Assembly: GCA_934728065.1 (NCBI GenBank)
Contig: CAKVDW010000014.1
Location: 1 to 49,253 of the forward strand
DNA length: 49,253 nt
Origin: an uncultured Campylobacter sp.
GTDB taxonomy: Bacteria; Campylobacterota; Campylobacteria; Campylobacterales; Campylobacteraceae
Reading direction: 5' to 3'
The notes beneath the pieces were generated by a model. That model worked only from the letters and a program-made list of their open reading frames with translations, did no database searches and had not been told where the DNA came from. Shown here in pieces: positions 8,711 to 16,359 of the stretch. The translations under genes and the position numbers were made by a program. The stretch's first letter is position 1, and each line of letters begins with the position of its first letter.

Positions 8711-8742
8711 AATTAAAACAAATTAAAACAAATAGCTATAAT
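8711..8742 (+). promoter_or_regulatory. Promoter region of the YiiX-like gene with a tandem decamer
   Basis: AATTAAAACA occurs twice head to tail (8711-8730), directly followed by a TATAAT -10 box at 8737-8742. The ATG of the downstream gene is 29 bases beyond. The two decamers fill the -35 to -17 region, so a change in repeat number would alter promoter geometry. Confidence 0.5.
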
Positions 8743-8770
8743 GCAGCCATTTGCTTAAAAAGGAAATAAA

Positions 8771-9385
8771 ATGAAAAAATATCTCTTTTTTCCGCTACTT
8801 TTAGCTTTTTCTTGGGGCGAAGTAAGCGTAAAAGACTTAAAAAATGGAGATTTAATCTTTGTTGGAGCTGAAAATTCAGCTTTTAGTGAAGCTATTTCAA
8901 ATGCGACCAAGAAAGACAGTGCTAATTTCACACATACAGCCATTGTCGAGGTCTCAAAAGACGGAATTTTCGTTATAGAAGCAAGTAGCGATAAAAACGG
9001 TGTTGTTCGCACCGCGTGGCAAGACTTTCAAAAAGAAAATAAAAAAAGGCACATAGAACTTATGCGCTTAAAAGATAGCTCAAATGTCGATATGAGCGCT
9101 ATTATCACAAGAGCAAAAAGCTTTTTAGGACAAGCTTATGACTTTTATTTTTATCCAAATAATTCTAAAATGTATTGCACGGAGTTGGTTTGGGAGGCTT
9201 ATTTAGACAACAAGGGAAAAAGAATTTTTAAGGCAAAACCGATGAATTTTTATGCGGCTGATGGAAGTTTGCCTGTGTATTTTAAAGAATTGTTTGAAAA
9301 ACTCGGTGTAGCCGTGCCTCAAGGTGTGTTGGGGACAAACCCCAACGATATGTCAAAGTCAAAGGCTCTTTATAGGGTAAAATAG
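8771..9385 (+). CDS. Secreted YiiX-like permuted papain-fold peptidase/amidase
   Basis: A 204-residue protein with a signal peptide (residues 1-16, ending AFSWG). The mature part starts with LKNGDLIFVG and carries His55 in NFTHTAIV and Cys136 in MYCTELVWEAY. This His-before-Cys order is that of the circularly permuted NlpC/P60-papain group (YiiX/YebB-like). Members cleave peptidoglycan peptides or lipid/protein amides; the substrate here is not known. SD AAAGGA precedes the ATG. It converges on an outer-membrane protein gene, with a 13-bp stem between them that probably ends both transcripts. Confidence 0.85.
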   Translation: MKKYLFFPLLLAFSWGEVSVKDLKNGDLIFVGAENSAFSEAISNATKKDSANFTHTAIVEVSKDGIFVIEASSDKNGVVRTAWQDFQKENKKRHIELMRLKDSSNVDMSAIITRAKSFLGQAYDFYFYPNNSKMYCTELVWEAYLDNKGKRIFKAKPMNFYAADGSLPVYFKELFEKLGVAVPQGVLGTNPNDMSKSKALYRVK

Positions 9386-9393
9386 GGCGTTAA

Positions 9394-9426
9394 TTAGGTA
9401 TATTTAAAAAGAATAAATATACCTAA
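9394..9426. terminator. Convergent stem-loop between the YiiX-like gene and an OMP gene
   Basis: TTAGGTATATTTA (9394-9406) and TAAATATACCTAA (9414-9426) pair perfectly over 13 bp around a seven-base A-rich loop. The stem contains the OMP stop codon. The stem is AT-rich and lacks a long U-run, so termination strength is uncertain, but its place between two convergent genes fits a shared terminator. Confidence 0.55.
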
Positions 9427-9997
9427 AGCCTATTTGATAAGGTTGTTTTACCTTTGCTGTTACTCCAGCCGCTGTGGCTTCTTGGTTTAAAAGTCCTATC
9501 CTGCTGTAAAATTCTATGCTGTGATTGTTAAAAGAATGCGCTCTTAAACCCAAATTTACAGCCAAATCAAAGCCATTTGGCTCGCTATCCCCAACAGCTT
9601 TTTGCTTGATAGAGTGGCTTACATAACCTAAGGCTAAACCAGCAAAAGCTCCGTATTCTAAATCAGCATCTTGGGCGAAATTGTAAAGCATATCAACATT
9701 GCCGTATAAATTTCGAGTTTGCACTTGCGGGTTGTTGTTACCCTTAGTGTATTTAGTGCCAAGGTCTAAAGTGCCATAGTATCTTAAACCGACTATGCCA
9801 ATTTGTGAATCATAAAACTGCTTAAAGCCAGCCAAAACGCCATAGCGAAAGCCTGTAAAATTGCCATTGCCACCTGCTGGAGTTGCCGCACCGTAAGCCA
9901 TATTTGCACCGATAAATATACCTGTTTCTTCCGCTTTAAGAGAATTTGCAAGCAAAAGTGAAGCGAATATTGCACCTGTTAAGACTTTTTTCATCAT
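9404..9997 (-). CDS. Outer-membrane beta-barrel protein (paralogue of the 12.4-13.1 kb gene)
   Basis: A 197-residue protein with a signal peptide (MMKKVLTGAIFASLLLANSLKA, cleaved before EETG). It has alternating amphipathic strands and ends in YIYSF with the C-terminal Phe needed for BAM insertion. Motifs FRYGVLAGFKQF, LRYYGTLDLG, DMLYNFAQD, GFDLAVNLGLRA and YQIGFRY recur in the protein at 12367-13053, so the two are paralogues. Both resemble the Helicobacter/Campylobacter family of small outer-membrane barrels. The ligand is unknown. AAGGA precedes two adjacent ATGs; either may be used. Confidence 0.82.
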   Translation of the reverse strand: MMKKVLTGAIFASLLLANSLKAEETGIFIGANMAYGAATPAGGNGNFTGFRYGVLAGFKQFYDSQIGIVGLRYYGTLDLGTKYTKGNNNPQVQTRNLYGNVDMLYNFAQDADLEYGAFAGLALGYVSHSIKQKAVGDSEPNGFDLAVNLGLRAHSFNNHSIEFYSRIGLLNQEATAAGVTAKVKQPYQIGFRYIYSF

Positions 9998-10495
9998 TCA
10001 TTCCTTAATATAAAATATTAGACAAGATTTTATCTTAAATATATAAACAAAATTTTAAAAAACAAGTTATTTTTATAAAAATTTAATAAGGATAAAAATT
10101 CTTATAATATTATCATTATATATTATATTTTGATAATTTATAAAAACTTAATTTAAAATAAATTATTTTTCACAATAAAAGTAAATTTTATAAAAAATGA
10201 AGCAGTGGGGTAAAATTTTCTTAAATTTTTTGATAAATTTAGTGGATAAATTCAAATCACTCAAAAGGTAAAATGTCTTAAAGCTCTATATAATAAGATT
10301 TTATGATGATGAAAAGCGGGGGATTGTGTGAAAAGTATAAAAGTTTGAAAATTATAGTTTTCAATACAAAATAATAAAATTCAGCTCATTTTACCTTAAC
10401 GCACATTTTTATATGTCAAAATTCAGTTTGGTTTTAGATTTATTTTTAGACTATTTTATTAAAATATATAGAGAAAAATTTACATTAGCACTGCT
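9998..10495. other. AT-rich gene-free stretch upstream of the OMP gene
   Basis: No convincing coding frame. The part 10020-10200 is extremely A+T rich and should hold the promoter of the leftward OMP gene. A dif-like palindrome lies at 10341-10368. AAGGTAAAATG (10265-10275) and its complement CATTTTACCTT (10387-10397) surround that palindrome; the same undecamer occurs inside the composite repeats farther right, so it is probably repeat-family debris. Confidence 0.6.
10341..10368. other. Candidate dif-like recombination site
   Basis: TTGAAAA (10345-10351) and TTTTCAA (10358-10364) form a perfect inverted repeat around the six-base spacer TTATAG. Two arms around a six-base centre is the geometry of Xer sites. 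Extended to 11-bp arms, seven of eleven positions are symmetric. It lies about 0.5 kb upstream of xerH, and dif is reported close to xerH in several Campylobacterota. AT-rich DNA gives such palindromes by chance, so this is only a candidate. Confidence 0.3.
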
Positions 10496-10707
10496 GTCAT
10501 TTTGAGCAAAGTGCGTTAGCGCAAGGTGAGAATTCAAAGCAAAAGCCTGCATTGTCATATTGAGCATTAGCGACCCAACGGGTTGCAAGGCGCAAGCTTT
10601 GTAGTAAAAAATCTCAAACGCTTGTCATATTGAGCCGTAGGCGAAATATCCACAGAATTTAAAATACACTTTAACTTTATGGATACTTCGCTTGCGCTCA
10701 GTATGAC
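10496..10707. repeat. Composite palindromic repeat R1 (TCATATTGAG family)
   Basis: Three copies of a GTCATwTTGAG start are arranged in series. The last forms a complete 84-bp palindromic unit (10624-10707) running from GTCATATTGAGC to GCTCAGTATGAC, with GGCGAAATATCC and GGATACTTCGC as inner arms. The segment 10606-10653 matches the complement of 12195-12242 at 47 of 48 positions, and weaker similarity extends to both ends. R1 and R2 thus form an inverted pair around xerH. No transposase is inside; it looks like a non-autonomous, MITE- or REP-like element. Confidence 0.8.
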
Positions 10708-10864
10708 AAAGCAAAAAATTCACAATTTTTCGTTTTCACAATCCATTTTCAGTTATCCTTTCTCCGTGTTTTAAAATTTACACAACAATGCTAAAATTCC
10801 ACAAACAAAAAGCTATAAAAAGTGGCGGAAAAAGACGATATAAGCCCAAAGATAAGGAAACACG

Positions 10865-11932
10865 ATGAAATATCCACTTGATTGCGAGCCAGATTTTGGC
10901 AAGTCCCTACTCTTTTGGCTGTGCCGTTATGTGAAATTCAAGCTCAACTCGCTTTCAAACAAGGAGCTAAAAAGCCCACAGGAGCTAGCACAGGTGAATT
11001 TCGCCCTTTCAAAAGGCGTTTGGCACATTGACGAGCTAGATGCCCTTGTGAAAAAAGCCCGCAATGCTGGGCTTATCGGCGTCAATACCTACTTCAACCC
11101 GCTGAAAAAACTTTATGAATACCTTATGCTATACAAGCTACACTCGATGACACAGATAGATGAGGAGTTGCTTATTGAGATTTTAGCGAGTATTACGGCG
11201 TCTTTGAGCGATGCGAGCAAGAAAAACTACCGCATAGCCGTGATAAATTTTTTTGACTTTTTAGACAAGCAAAACGAAGAGGACGGCAAAGCCCATTTGT
11301 TCGATATACAGCTTAAAAGCTGGGCGGGCGTTGTGGGCGCAAAAGGCACGAAACTACCCGAATTTATGAGCGAGGAGGAGCTGAAAAAATTCCTTGACGG
11401 CGTGGAAAATGCGGATTTTAAGGCAAACACCACGCGCAACAAGCTCATCATCAAAATCATCATCTTTACAGGTATCCGTGTGAGCGAGGCTATCGGCATA
11501 AAGCTTGGCGACATTAGCGAGGAAAACGACTTGTATATTATCCGCATACGCGCAAAAGGCAACAAATACCGCATTGTGATGATAAAAAAAGAGCTGATAA
11601 AAGATTTACTGAATAATATCCCTATCAACTACGCCAACAAAGACAGCTACCTTTTCATCAATAAAAAAGGAACGCCGCTCACACAGGCTTATGTGAGCCG
11701 CATAGTCGAGCAAATACTCTTTAAATCGGGCATTCGCAAGCAAAAAAACGGCGCACATATGCTCCGCCATACCTTTGCCACCCTACTCTACAAAAAACAA
11801 AAGGATTTAGTGCTAGTTCAAGAGGCGCTAGGACATGCTAGCCTTAACACTTCGCGCATTTACACGCACTTTGACAGCGACAAACTCAAACTTGCCGCGC
11901 AAGTGGCACAGGATTTAAGCGAAAACAAGTGA
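10865..11932 (+). CDS. xerH: Tyrosine recombinase XerH
   Basis: XerH resolves chromosome dimers at the dif site in Campylobacterota, which use one recombinase instead of XerC/XerD. The 355-residue protein has an N-terminal core-binding part to about residue 165 and a catalytic domain with the full set: Arg205 in TGIRVSEA, His298 and Arg301 in HMLRHTF, His324 in LGHAS and the nucleophile Tyr333 in SRIYTHF. AAGGA precedes the ATG by six bases. The full-length sequence and lack of neighbouring integrase cargo favour the housekeeping recombinase over a mobile integrase. It is bracketed by inverted composite repeats R1 and R2. Confidence 0.88.
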   Translation: MKYPLDCEPDFGKSLLFWLCRYVKFKLNSLSNKELKSPQELAQVNFALSKGVWHIDELDALVKKARNAGLIGVNTYFNPLKKLYEYLMLYKLHSMTQIDEELLIEILASITASLSDASKKNYRIAVINFFDFLDKQNEEDGKAHLFDIQLKSWAGVVGAKGTKLPEFMSEEELKKFLDGVENADFKANTTRNKLIIKIIIFTGIRVSEAIGIKLGDISEENDLYIIRIRAKGNKYRIVMIKKELIKDLLNNIPINYANKDSYLFINKKGTPLTQAYVSRIVEQILFKSGIRKQKNGAHMLRHTFATLLYKKQKDLVLVQEALGHASLNTSRIYTHFDSDKLKLAAQVAQDLSENK

Positions 11933-12005
11933 ATTTTAGGGCGTTTTTTGCTTGTTATTGCAAGAATTTTTTATGAGTGCAAACTCGCAGCAAACTCTTC
12001 ATCTT

Positions 12006-12308
12006 GTCATACTGACTTGTTTTTTTGTCATACTGAACCCTCTTTGCGTAATACTGATTTATTTTTTGTCATACTGAGGGCAAAGCCCGAAGTATCCATT
12101 TTACCTTTTTACACTAACTTTCCTTGTTGTCATACTGAGTTTTCGCAAGAAAGCGAAGTATCCATAAATTTAAAAAAAATGTCTTAATTTCTTTGTGGAT
12201 ATTTCGCCTACGGCTCAATATGACAAGCATTTGAGATTTTTTGTTGTGGCTCTTGCACCTTGCAACCCATTGAGTCGCTTTGTGCTAACACACTTTGCCC
12301 AAAATGAC
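12006..12308. repeat. Composite palindromic repeat R2
   Basis: A series of GTCATACTGA starts (12006, 12027, 12068, 12129). The unit 12129-12224 is a full palindrome ending CTCAATATGAC; after it a mirror of R1 continues to AAAATGAC at 12308. The whole gap between xerH and the next gene (11933-12366) consists of this element, with no supportable gene. R2 12006-12224 resembles the reverse complement of R3 (15800-16011). Its 12154-12224 arm is nearly identical to the complement of R4 18551-18620. Confidence 0.8.
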
Positions 12309-12366
12309 AAGAAGTGCGGATATTTCGCCTATCACTCAAGCAAAACTCATTCAATTTTTGCCCAAC

Positions 12367-13053
12367 TTAAAAGTTAAACGAGTAACGCAAGCCTATTTGG
12401 TAAGCTTGTTGAATTTTATAGCTTGCTGACTCATAGCCACCAAAATCAAATACTTCTTTGCGTTCTTCTTTTTGTTGCAAAAGAGCAAAACGGCTGTAAA
12501 GCTCTATACCGTGGTTTTGAGCGATATTTGCACGCAAACCAAAGTTAATGCCCAAATCAAAGCCATTTGGCTTAATGACAGGAGGTTCTTCGGTCGCACC
12601 TTGAGGCTGCATTTTCATTTTGTGGTTCGCATAGCCAAGACTTAGCCCCAAAAATGCTCCAAAATCTAAATCATTGCCTGACATAAAATTATAAAGTGTA
12701 TCAGCGTTTGCAGCGATATTGTAGGACTTTACCCTTATGCGAAAATTTTCAGTAACATCTTTTTTATAGTCCGCACCCAAATCCACGCTCGCATAATATC
12801 TTACGCCAAATTTAGGCGTGAAAAACTGTTTGTAACCAGCCACAAAGCCGTATCTAAAGCCATTTGCATCGGTAGGCATACTTGATTCAAATTTATTGCC
12901 AGCTCCATCATTATTCTCGCTACCAAACTTGACTTTTAAAGCACTATATCCTGCTTGCACGCCAACAAAAGCACCGTTTGTCTCAGCCACAGCACTACTA
13001 GCACCTAAAATCCCAGCCACTGCAAGGCTTAACATAAATTTGTTTATACTCAT
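12367..13053 (-). CDS. Outer-membrane beta-barrel protein (paralogue of the 9.4-10.0 kb gene)
   Basis: A 228-residue protein with a signal peptide ending in SSAVAET near residue 24. It has barrel strands throughout and a terminal SFNF with C-terminal Phe. Shared blocks with the 197-residue OMP are GFRYGFVAGYKQFF, VRYYASVDLGADYK, ADTLYNF, LDFGAFLGLSLGYA, PNGFDLGINFGLRA and YQIGLRYSFNF. It is about 30 residues longer, mainly from loop insertions (for example QPQGATEEPPVIKPN). AAAGGA precedes the ATG. A run of seven C lies about 140 bp upstream (13192-13198) and could modulate its promoter, but it is short. Function beyond an outer-membrane barrel is unknown. Confidence 0.83.
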   Translation of the reverse strand: MSINKFMLSLAVAGILGASSAVAETNGAFVGVQAGYSALKVKFGSENNDGAGNKFESSMPTDANGFRYGFVAGYKQFFTPKFGVRYYASVDLGADYKKDVTENFRIRVKSYNIAANADTLYNFMSGNDLDFGAFLGLSLGYANHKMKMQPQGATEEPPVIKPNGFDLGINFGLRANIAQNHGIELYSRFALLQQKEERKEVFDFGGYESASYKIQQAYQIGLRYSFNF

Positions 13054-13365
13054 AAGAGTTCCTTTAAAATAAATTCTAAATTTTTCACATAGTTTTACGC
13101 TTTAAAGTCCAAAATTTCATATTTTGAACAAAAATTTTAAAAATTTTTTAAGGTAAATGTGTTAAAAAAATTTAGTTCTTATAAGTATAAGCCCCCCCTT
13201 AAAATAATCTTAAATGTAGCTTAAAAATAGTTTAAAATTTTAATAAAGATAAAAAATTTAAAGAAAATTTGAATTTAAACAAATTTTTCGCCTTTTTTTT
13301 AAAATTAAAATAAAATTTGCAGAAAAAATGTATAATATCACTTAAATTCACAAACCGAGAAAGCG
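13054..13365. promoter_or_regulatory. Divergent intergenic region between the OMP gene and murA
   Basis: About 310 bases of A+T-rich DNA with no gene. A TATAAT box at 13331-13336 stands 29 bases before the murA ATG and is the probable murA-moeA promoter. The leftward OMP promoter must lie in the other half; C7 at 13192-13198 is the only G/C homopolymer here. Confidence 0.55.
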
Positions 13366-14622
13366 ATGAAATACCTAGAAATCACAGGCTGTGAGCCTTT
13401 GCGCGGACAAGTTAGCATTAGCGGTGCGAAAAACGCCGCCCTGCCCTTGATTGTATCGAGCATTTTAGCCAAAAACGAAGTGCAAATTGACAATGTCCCA
13501 AATGTCGCCGACATTAAAACGCTCTTTGCTTTGCTTGAAAATTTAGGCGCAAAGTATGAATTTAAGGACAACCACGCCAGCATAAACACCGCCACGCTCA
13601 AAAGCACCAAAGCCCTTTATGACATAGTCCGCAAAATGCGCGCCTCCATACTCACGCTTGGTCCCTTGCTCGCGCGTTTCAAAGAGTGCGAAGTAAGTTT
13701 GCCCGGAGGCTGTGCCATAGGACAACGCCCCATTGACTTGCACCTTTTAGCCCTTGAAAAAATGGGCGCAAAGATAGACATAAAGCAAGGCTATGTCATC
13801 GCAAAGGGCGATTTAAAGGGCGCGCAAATCATCTTTGACAAAATCACCGTTACAGGCAGTGAAAATGTCATAATGGCGGCGGTGTTAGCTCGTGGCAAAA
13901 CGCGGCTTTTAAATGTCGCCAAAGAGCCAGAAGTCGTGCAGCTTTGCGAGGTGCTGCGCGAAGCGGGTGCTGATATAAAGGGCATAGGCGGGGCTGAGCT
14001 TGAAATTTACGGCACGGACGGAGAGTTGCTGAATTTCAAGCCCTTTAAGGTAATCCCCGACAGAATCGAGGCTGGCACTTATCTTTGCGCGGGGGCTATA
14101 ACGAATTCGCAAATTTCAGTTTGCAAGGCAGACGCCACGCATTTAAGCGCGGTGCTTGAAAAATTCAAGCAAATGGGCTTTGGTATCGAGCTTGCAGGCG
14201 ATGTCATCACCATTTTACCCGCGCAAGAAATCAAGCCTGTGGAAATCATCACGAGCGAGTATCCGTCCTTTCCCACAGATATGCAGGCGCAGTTTATGGC
14301 ACTAGCTATAAAAGCAAACGGCACGAGTATCATCGATGAACGCTTGTTTGAAAACCGCTTTATGCACGCGAGCGAGCTTTTGCGAATGGGTGCTGATATA
14401 AGGCTAAACGGACACATAGCCACGATAAACGGCGGAAAACCCCTAAACGCCGCTGATGTGATGGCTACTGATTTGCGAGCAAGCTCTGCTTTGGTGCTTG
14501 CTGCACTTGCCGCAAAGGGTGTGAGCCGTGTGCATCGCATTTATCATTTGGACAGGGGCTATGAATGCCTAGAATTCAAGCTCAAAGCACTTGGAGCAAA
14601 GATAGAAAGGCTAGAAGAATGA
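13366..14622 (+). CDS. murA: UDP-N-acetylglucosamine 1-carboxyvinyltransferase
   Basis: MurA transfers enolpyruvate from PEP to UDP-GlcNAc, the first committed step of peptidoglycan synthesis, and is the fosfomycin target. The 418-residue protein is full length. Lys22-Asn23 in SGAKNAALP bind the substrate, and Cys116 in [10 protein letters not shown] is the active-site cysteine, so fosfomycin sensitivity at the target level is expected. Other EPSP-synthase-like repeats and the C-terminal [13 protein letters not shown] and [17 protein letters not shown] are present. The stop overlaps the moeA start by four bases (ATGA). Confidence 0.98.
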   Translation: MKYLEITGCEPLRGQVSISGAKNAALPLIVSSILAKNEVQIDNVPNVADIKTLFALLENLGAKYEFKDNHASINTATLKSTKALYDIVRKMRASILTLGPLLARFKECEVSLPGGCAIGQRPIDLHLLALEKMGAKIDIKQGYVIAKGDLKGAQIIFDKITVTGSENVIMAAVLARGKTRLLNVAKEPEVVQLCEVLREAGADIKGIGGAELEIYGTDGELLNFKPFKVIPDRIEAGTYLCAGAITNSQISVCKADATHLSAVLEKFKQMGFGIELAGDVITILPAQEIKPVEIITSEYPSFPTDMQAQFMALAIKANGTSIIDERLFENRFMHASELLRMGADIRLNGHIATINGGKPLNAADVMATDLRASSALVLAALAAKGVSRVHRIYHLDRGYECLEFKLKALGAKIERLEE

Positions 14623-15776
14623 TAAAAAACCTTTTTGAAACCCTAGAATTCATCAAAAGCGAAATAAAAAGCATAGCACAATGCGAACTAGTGAGCCTTG
14701 AAAACGCTCTTGGACGCGTTTTAGCCCAAAATTTAAGCGCACGCAAGGACTTACCTGCCTTTGACAACTCCGCACTTGATGGCTATGCCTTTAAATTTAG
14801 CGACAAAAACGAGCCTTTAAGCGTGAAAGGAACGATATTTGCGGGGGACAAAAAGGACTATAAAATCAGCGCGAACGAGTGCTACAAGATAATGACGGGC
14901 GCGAAAATGCCTTTGGGTGCGGACACGGTTTTGCGCGTGGAAGAGGCTGAATTTGCAGGCGAAAAGCTCATAGCCACAAGGGCTAGGCAAAATGACGGAC
15001 GGCGCATAAGGGGCGAGGAGCTTAAAGAGGGCGTGGAATTCTTGCGAAAAGGGCAAATTTTAGGGGCGGCGCAGATAATGGCACTTGCTAGTCAGGGTAT
15101 TTACAAGGTGCAAGTGGCGCGAAAGATACGAGTAAGCGTGTTTTCAAGCGGAAATGAAATCGTGGAGCCTTGGCAAAAGGCTGATGAAAACAGCATTTAC
15201 AACGCAAACGCCCTAGCTATCAACGCCCTACTTTCAAGCGAGCTTTGCGAAGTGAGCTATTTAGGCATTATTAGGGATGATTTGGGCGCGACAAAAGAGG
15301 CTTTAAGCAATTCTTGCGCTGATTTGCTCATCACAAGCGGCGGTGCGAGCGTGGGAGATGCGGACTTTATGGACGAAGCCTTGCGGGATTTGGGCTTTTT
15401 GCCGCTTTTTGATGGCATTATAATGCGCCCTGCAAAGCCCACAAAGCTCTATAAAAAAGGTGAAAAACTTGTTTTCATCTTACCGGGAAATCCTTTATCA
15501 GCGTTTTTGTCCTGCTTTTTACTTGGCAAAGCCCTAGTTTGCTTACTCAGCGGAGCTGGCTTTGAATTTGACTTTGTAGAGGCTGAATTTAAGGGAAATT
15601 TAAAGCTCAAAAACGAGCGAAACAACTTAATTTTAGGCACATTAAACGGAAATTCCTTTGTGGCAAACGAAAATTTAGGCATTATGAAACCCTTTTACGC
15701 CACGCACTTGCTCATCAGCGAGTTCTCAAAAAGCGAATTCAAAGACGGCGAAAAGATAAAGGTGCTTAAAATTTAG
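14619..15776 (+). CDS. moeA: Molybdopterin molybdenumtransferase
   Basis: MoeA inserts molybdate into adenylylated molybdopterin, completing the molybdenum cofactor. The ATG at 14619 overlaps the murA stop; the frame is open further upstream, but that part is inside murA. The 385-residue product has the domains in order: [14 protein letters not shown] near residue 45, [18 protein letters not shown], the MogA-like domain with SSGNEIVEP and [15 protein letters not shown], then LPGNPLSAF and the C-terminal barrel. All active-site boxes are seen. Mog, its partner enzyme, is encoded about 3.4 kb away on the other strand. Pairing with murA is the C. jejuni arrangement as I recall it. Confidence 0.95.
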   Translation: MIKNLFETLEFIKSEIKSIAQCELVSLENALGRVLAQNLSARKDLPAFDNSALDGYAFKFSDKNEPLSVKGTIFAGDKKDYKISANECYKIMTGAKMPLGADTVLRVEEAEFAGEKLIATRARQNDGRRIRGEELKEGVEFLRKGQILGAAQIMALASQGIYKVQVARKIRVSVFSSGNEIVEPWQKADENSIYNANALAINALLSSELCEVSYLGIIRDDLGATKEALSNSCADLLITSGGASVGDADFMDEALRDLGFLPLFDGIIMRPAKPTKLYKKGEKLVFILPGNPLSAFLSCFLLGKALVCLLSGAGFEFDFVEAEFKGNLKLKNERNNLILGTLNGNSFVANENLGIMKPFYATHLLISEFSKSEFKDGEKIKVLKI

Positions 15777-15799
15777 GCTTTTGAGAATATCAACTTCTT

Positions 15800-16011
15800 G
15801 TCATACTGAGCTTTCGTAAGAAAGCGAAGTATCCATAAAATTTAAAGCGTGTCTTAAATTCTGTGGATACTTCGCTACGCTCAGTATGACAACAAAGAAA
15901 GTTAGTGCAACAAGGTAAAATGGATACTTCGGCTAAAGCCTCAGTATGACAAAAAACAAATTAGTATTACACAAAGAGTATTCAATATGACAAGATTAAA
16001 GTCAGTATTAC
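15800..16011. repeat. Composite palindromic repeat R3
   Basis: A full palindromic unit 15800-15890 (GTCATACTGAGC to GCTCAGTATGAC, 91 bp) is followed by half units ending CTCAGTATGAC at 15950, TTCAATATGAC at 15991 and GTCAGTATTAC near 16011. The order is the mirror of R2, including the linker AAAGTTAGTG and AAGGTAAAATGG. R2 and R3 therefore form long inverted repeats around the OMP gene, murA and moeA. The unit lies just after moeA and could also fold into a strong hairpin in the transcript. Confidence 0.8.
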
Positions 16012-16104
16012 AAATGCTACTTTGTTAGGTTGCTTTCTCATCGGCGTTCTTAAACAATAAAGCCTTTTAATCTTAAATTTAAAGGCAAAAATTTAGCTAA
16101 ATCC

Positions 16105-16133
16105 TTGACTTTTAAAGCATTTTTGTGTAAAAT
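16105..16133 (+). promoter_or_regulatory. Probable promoter for tRNA-Gly
   Basis: TTGACT (16105-16110) and TAAAAT (16128-16133) are separated by exactly 17 bases, close to the sigma-70 consensus. The tRNA starts about 150 bases downstream. The leader between them shows no protein gene that I can support. Confidence 0.5.
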
Positions 16134-16284
16134 TTCGTTTTATTTTTACGCTTTTTGTTGTGCCGTGCGAAAAAGAGCCTTTGTGTGAGCTTTGGTTTTA
16201 AAGGGTGCAAAAATTTGAGCTTGCTTAAATTTGCCTTGTGAAAGGCGCGAAATTTTGACAGCTTGCAAAATGCGTGAATTCCTT

Positions 16285-16359
16285 GCGGGAATAGCTCAGG
16301 GGTAGAGCACAACCTTGCCAAGGTTGGGGTCGCGAGTTCGAATCTCGTTTCCCGCTCCA
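16285..16359 (+). tRNA. tRNA-Gly (anticodon GCC)
   Basis: The 75-base sequence folds as a normal cloverleaf. GCGGGAA pairs with TTCCCGC in the acceptor stem, the D arm is TAGCTCAGGGGTAGAGCA, the anticodon loop TTGCCAA carries GCC at 16317-16319, the T arm contains GTTCGAATC, and CCA is encoded at 16357-16359. The 3' end directly abuts the stop codon of the EF-hand gene on the other strand, with no terminator between. Confidence 0.97.

Noticed and set aside
11948..12377. Two plus-strand frames after xerH
   Set aside because: They are built from composite repeat R2 (repeated SSCHTDLFFCHTE-type peptides) and have no ribosome sites.
13192..13198. C7 run as a phase-variable promoter tract for the OMP gene
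   Set aside because: Seven C is short for slippage, and its position relative to a promoter is not defined.
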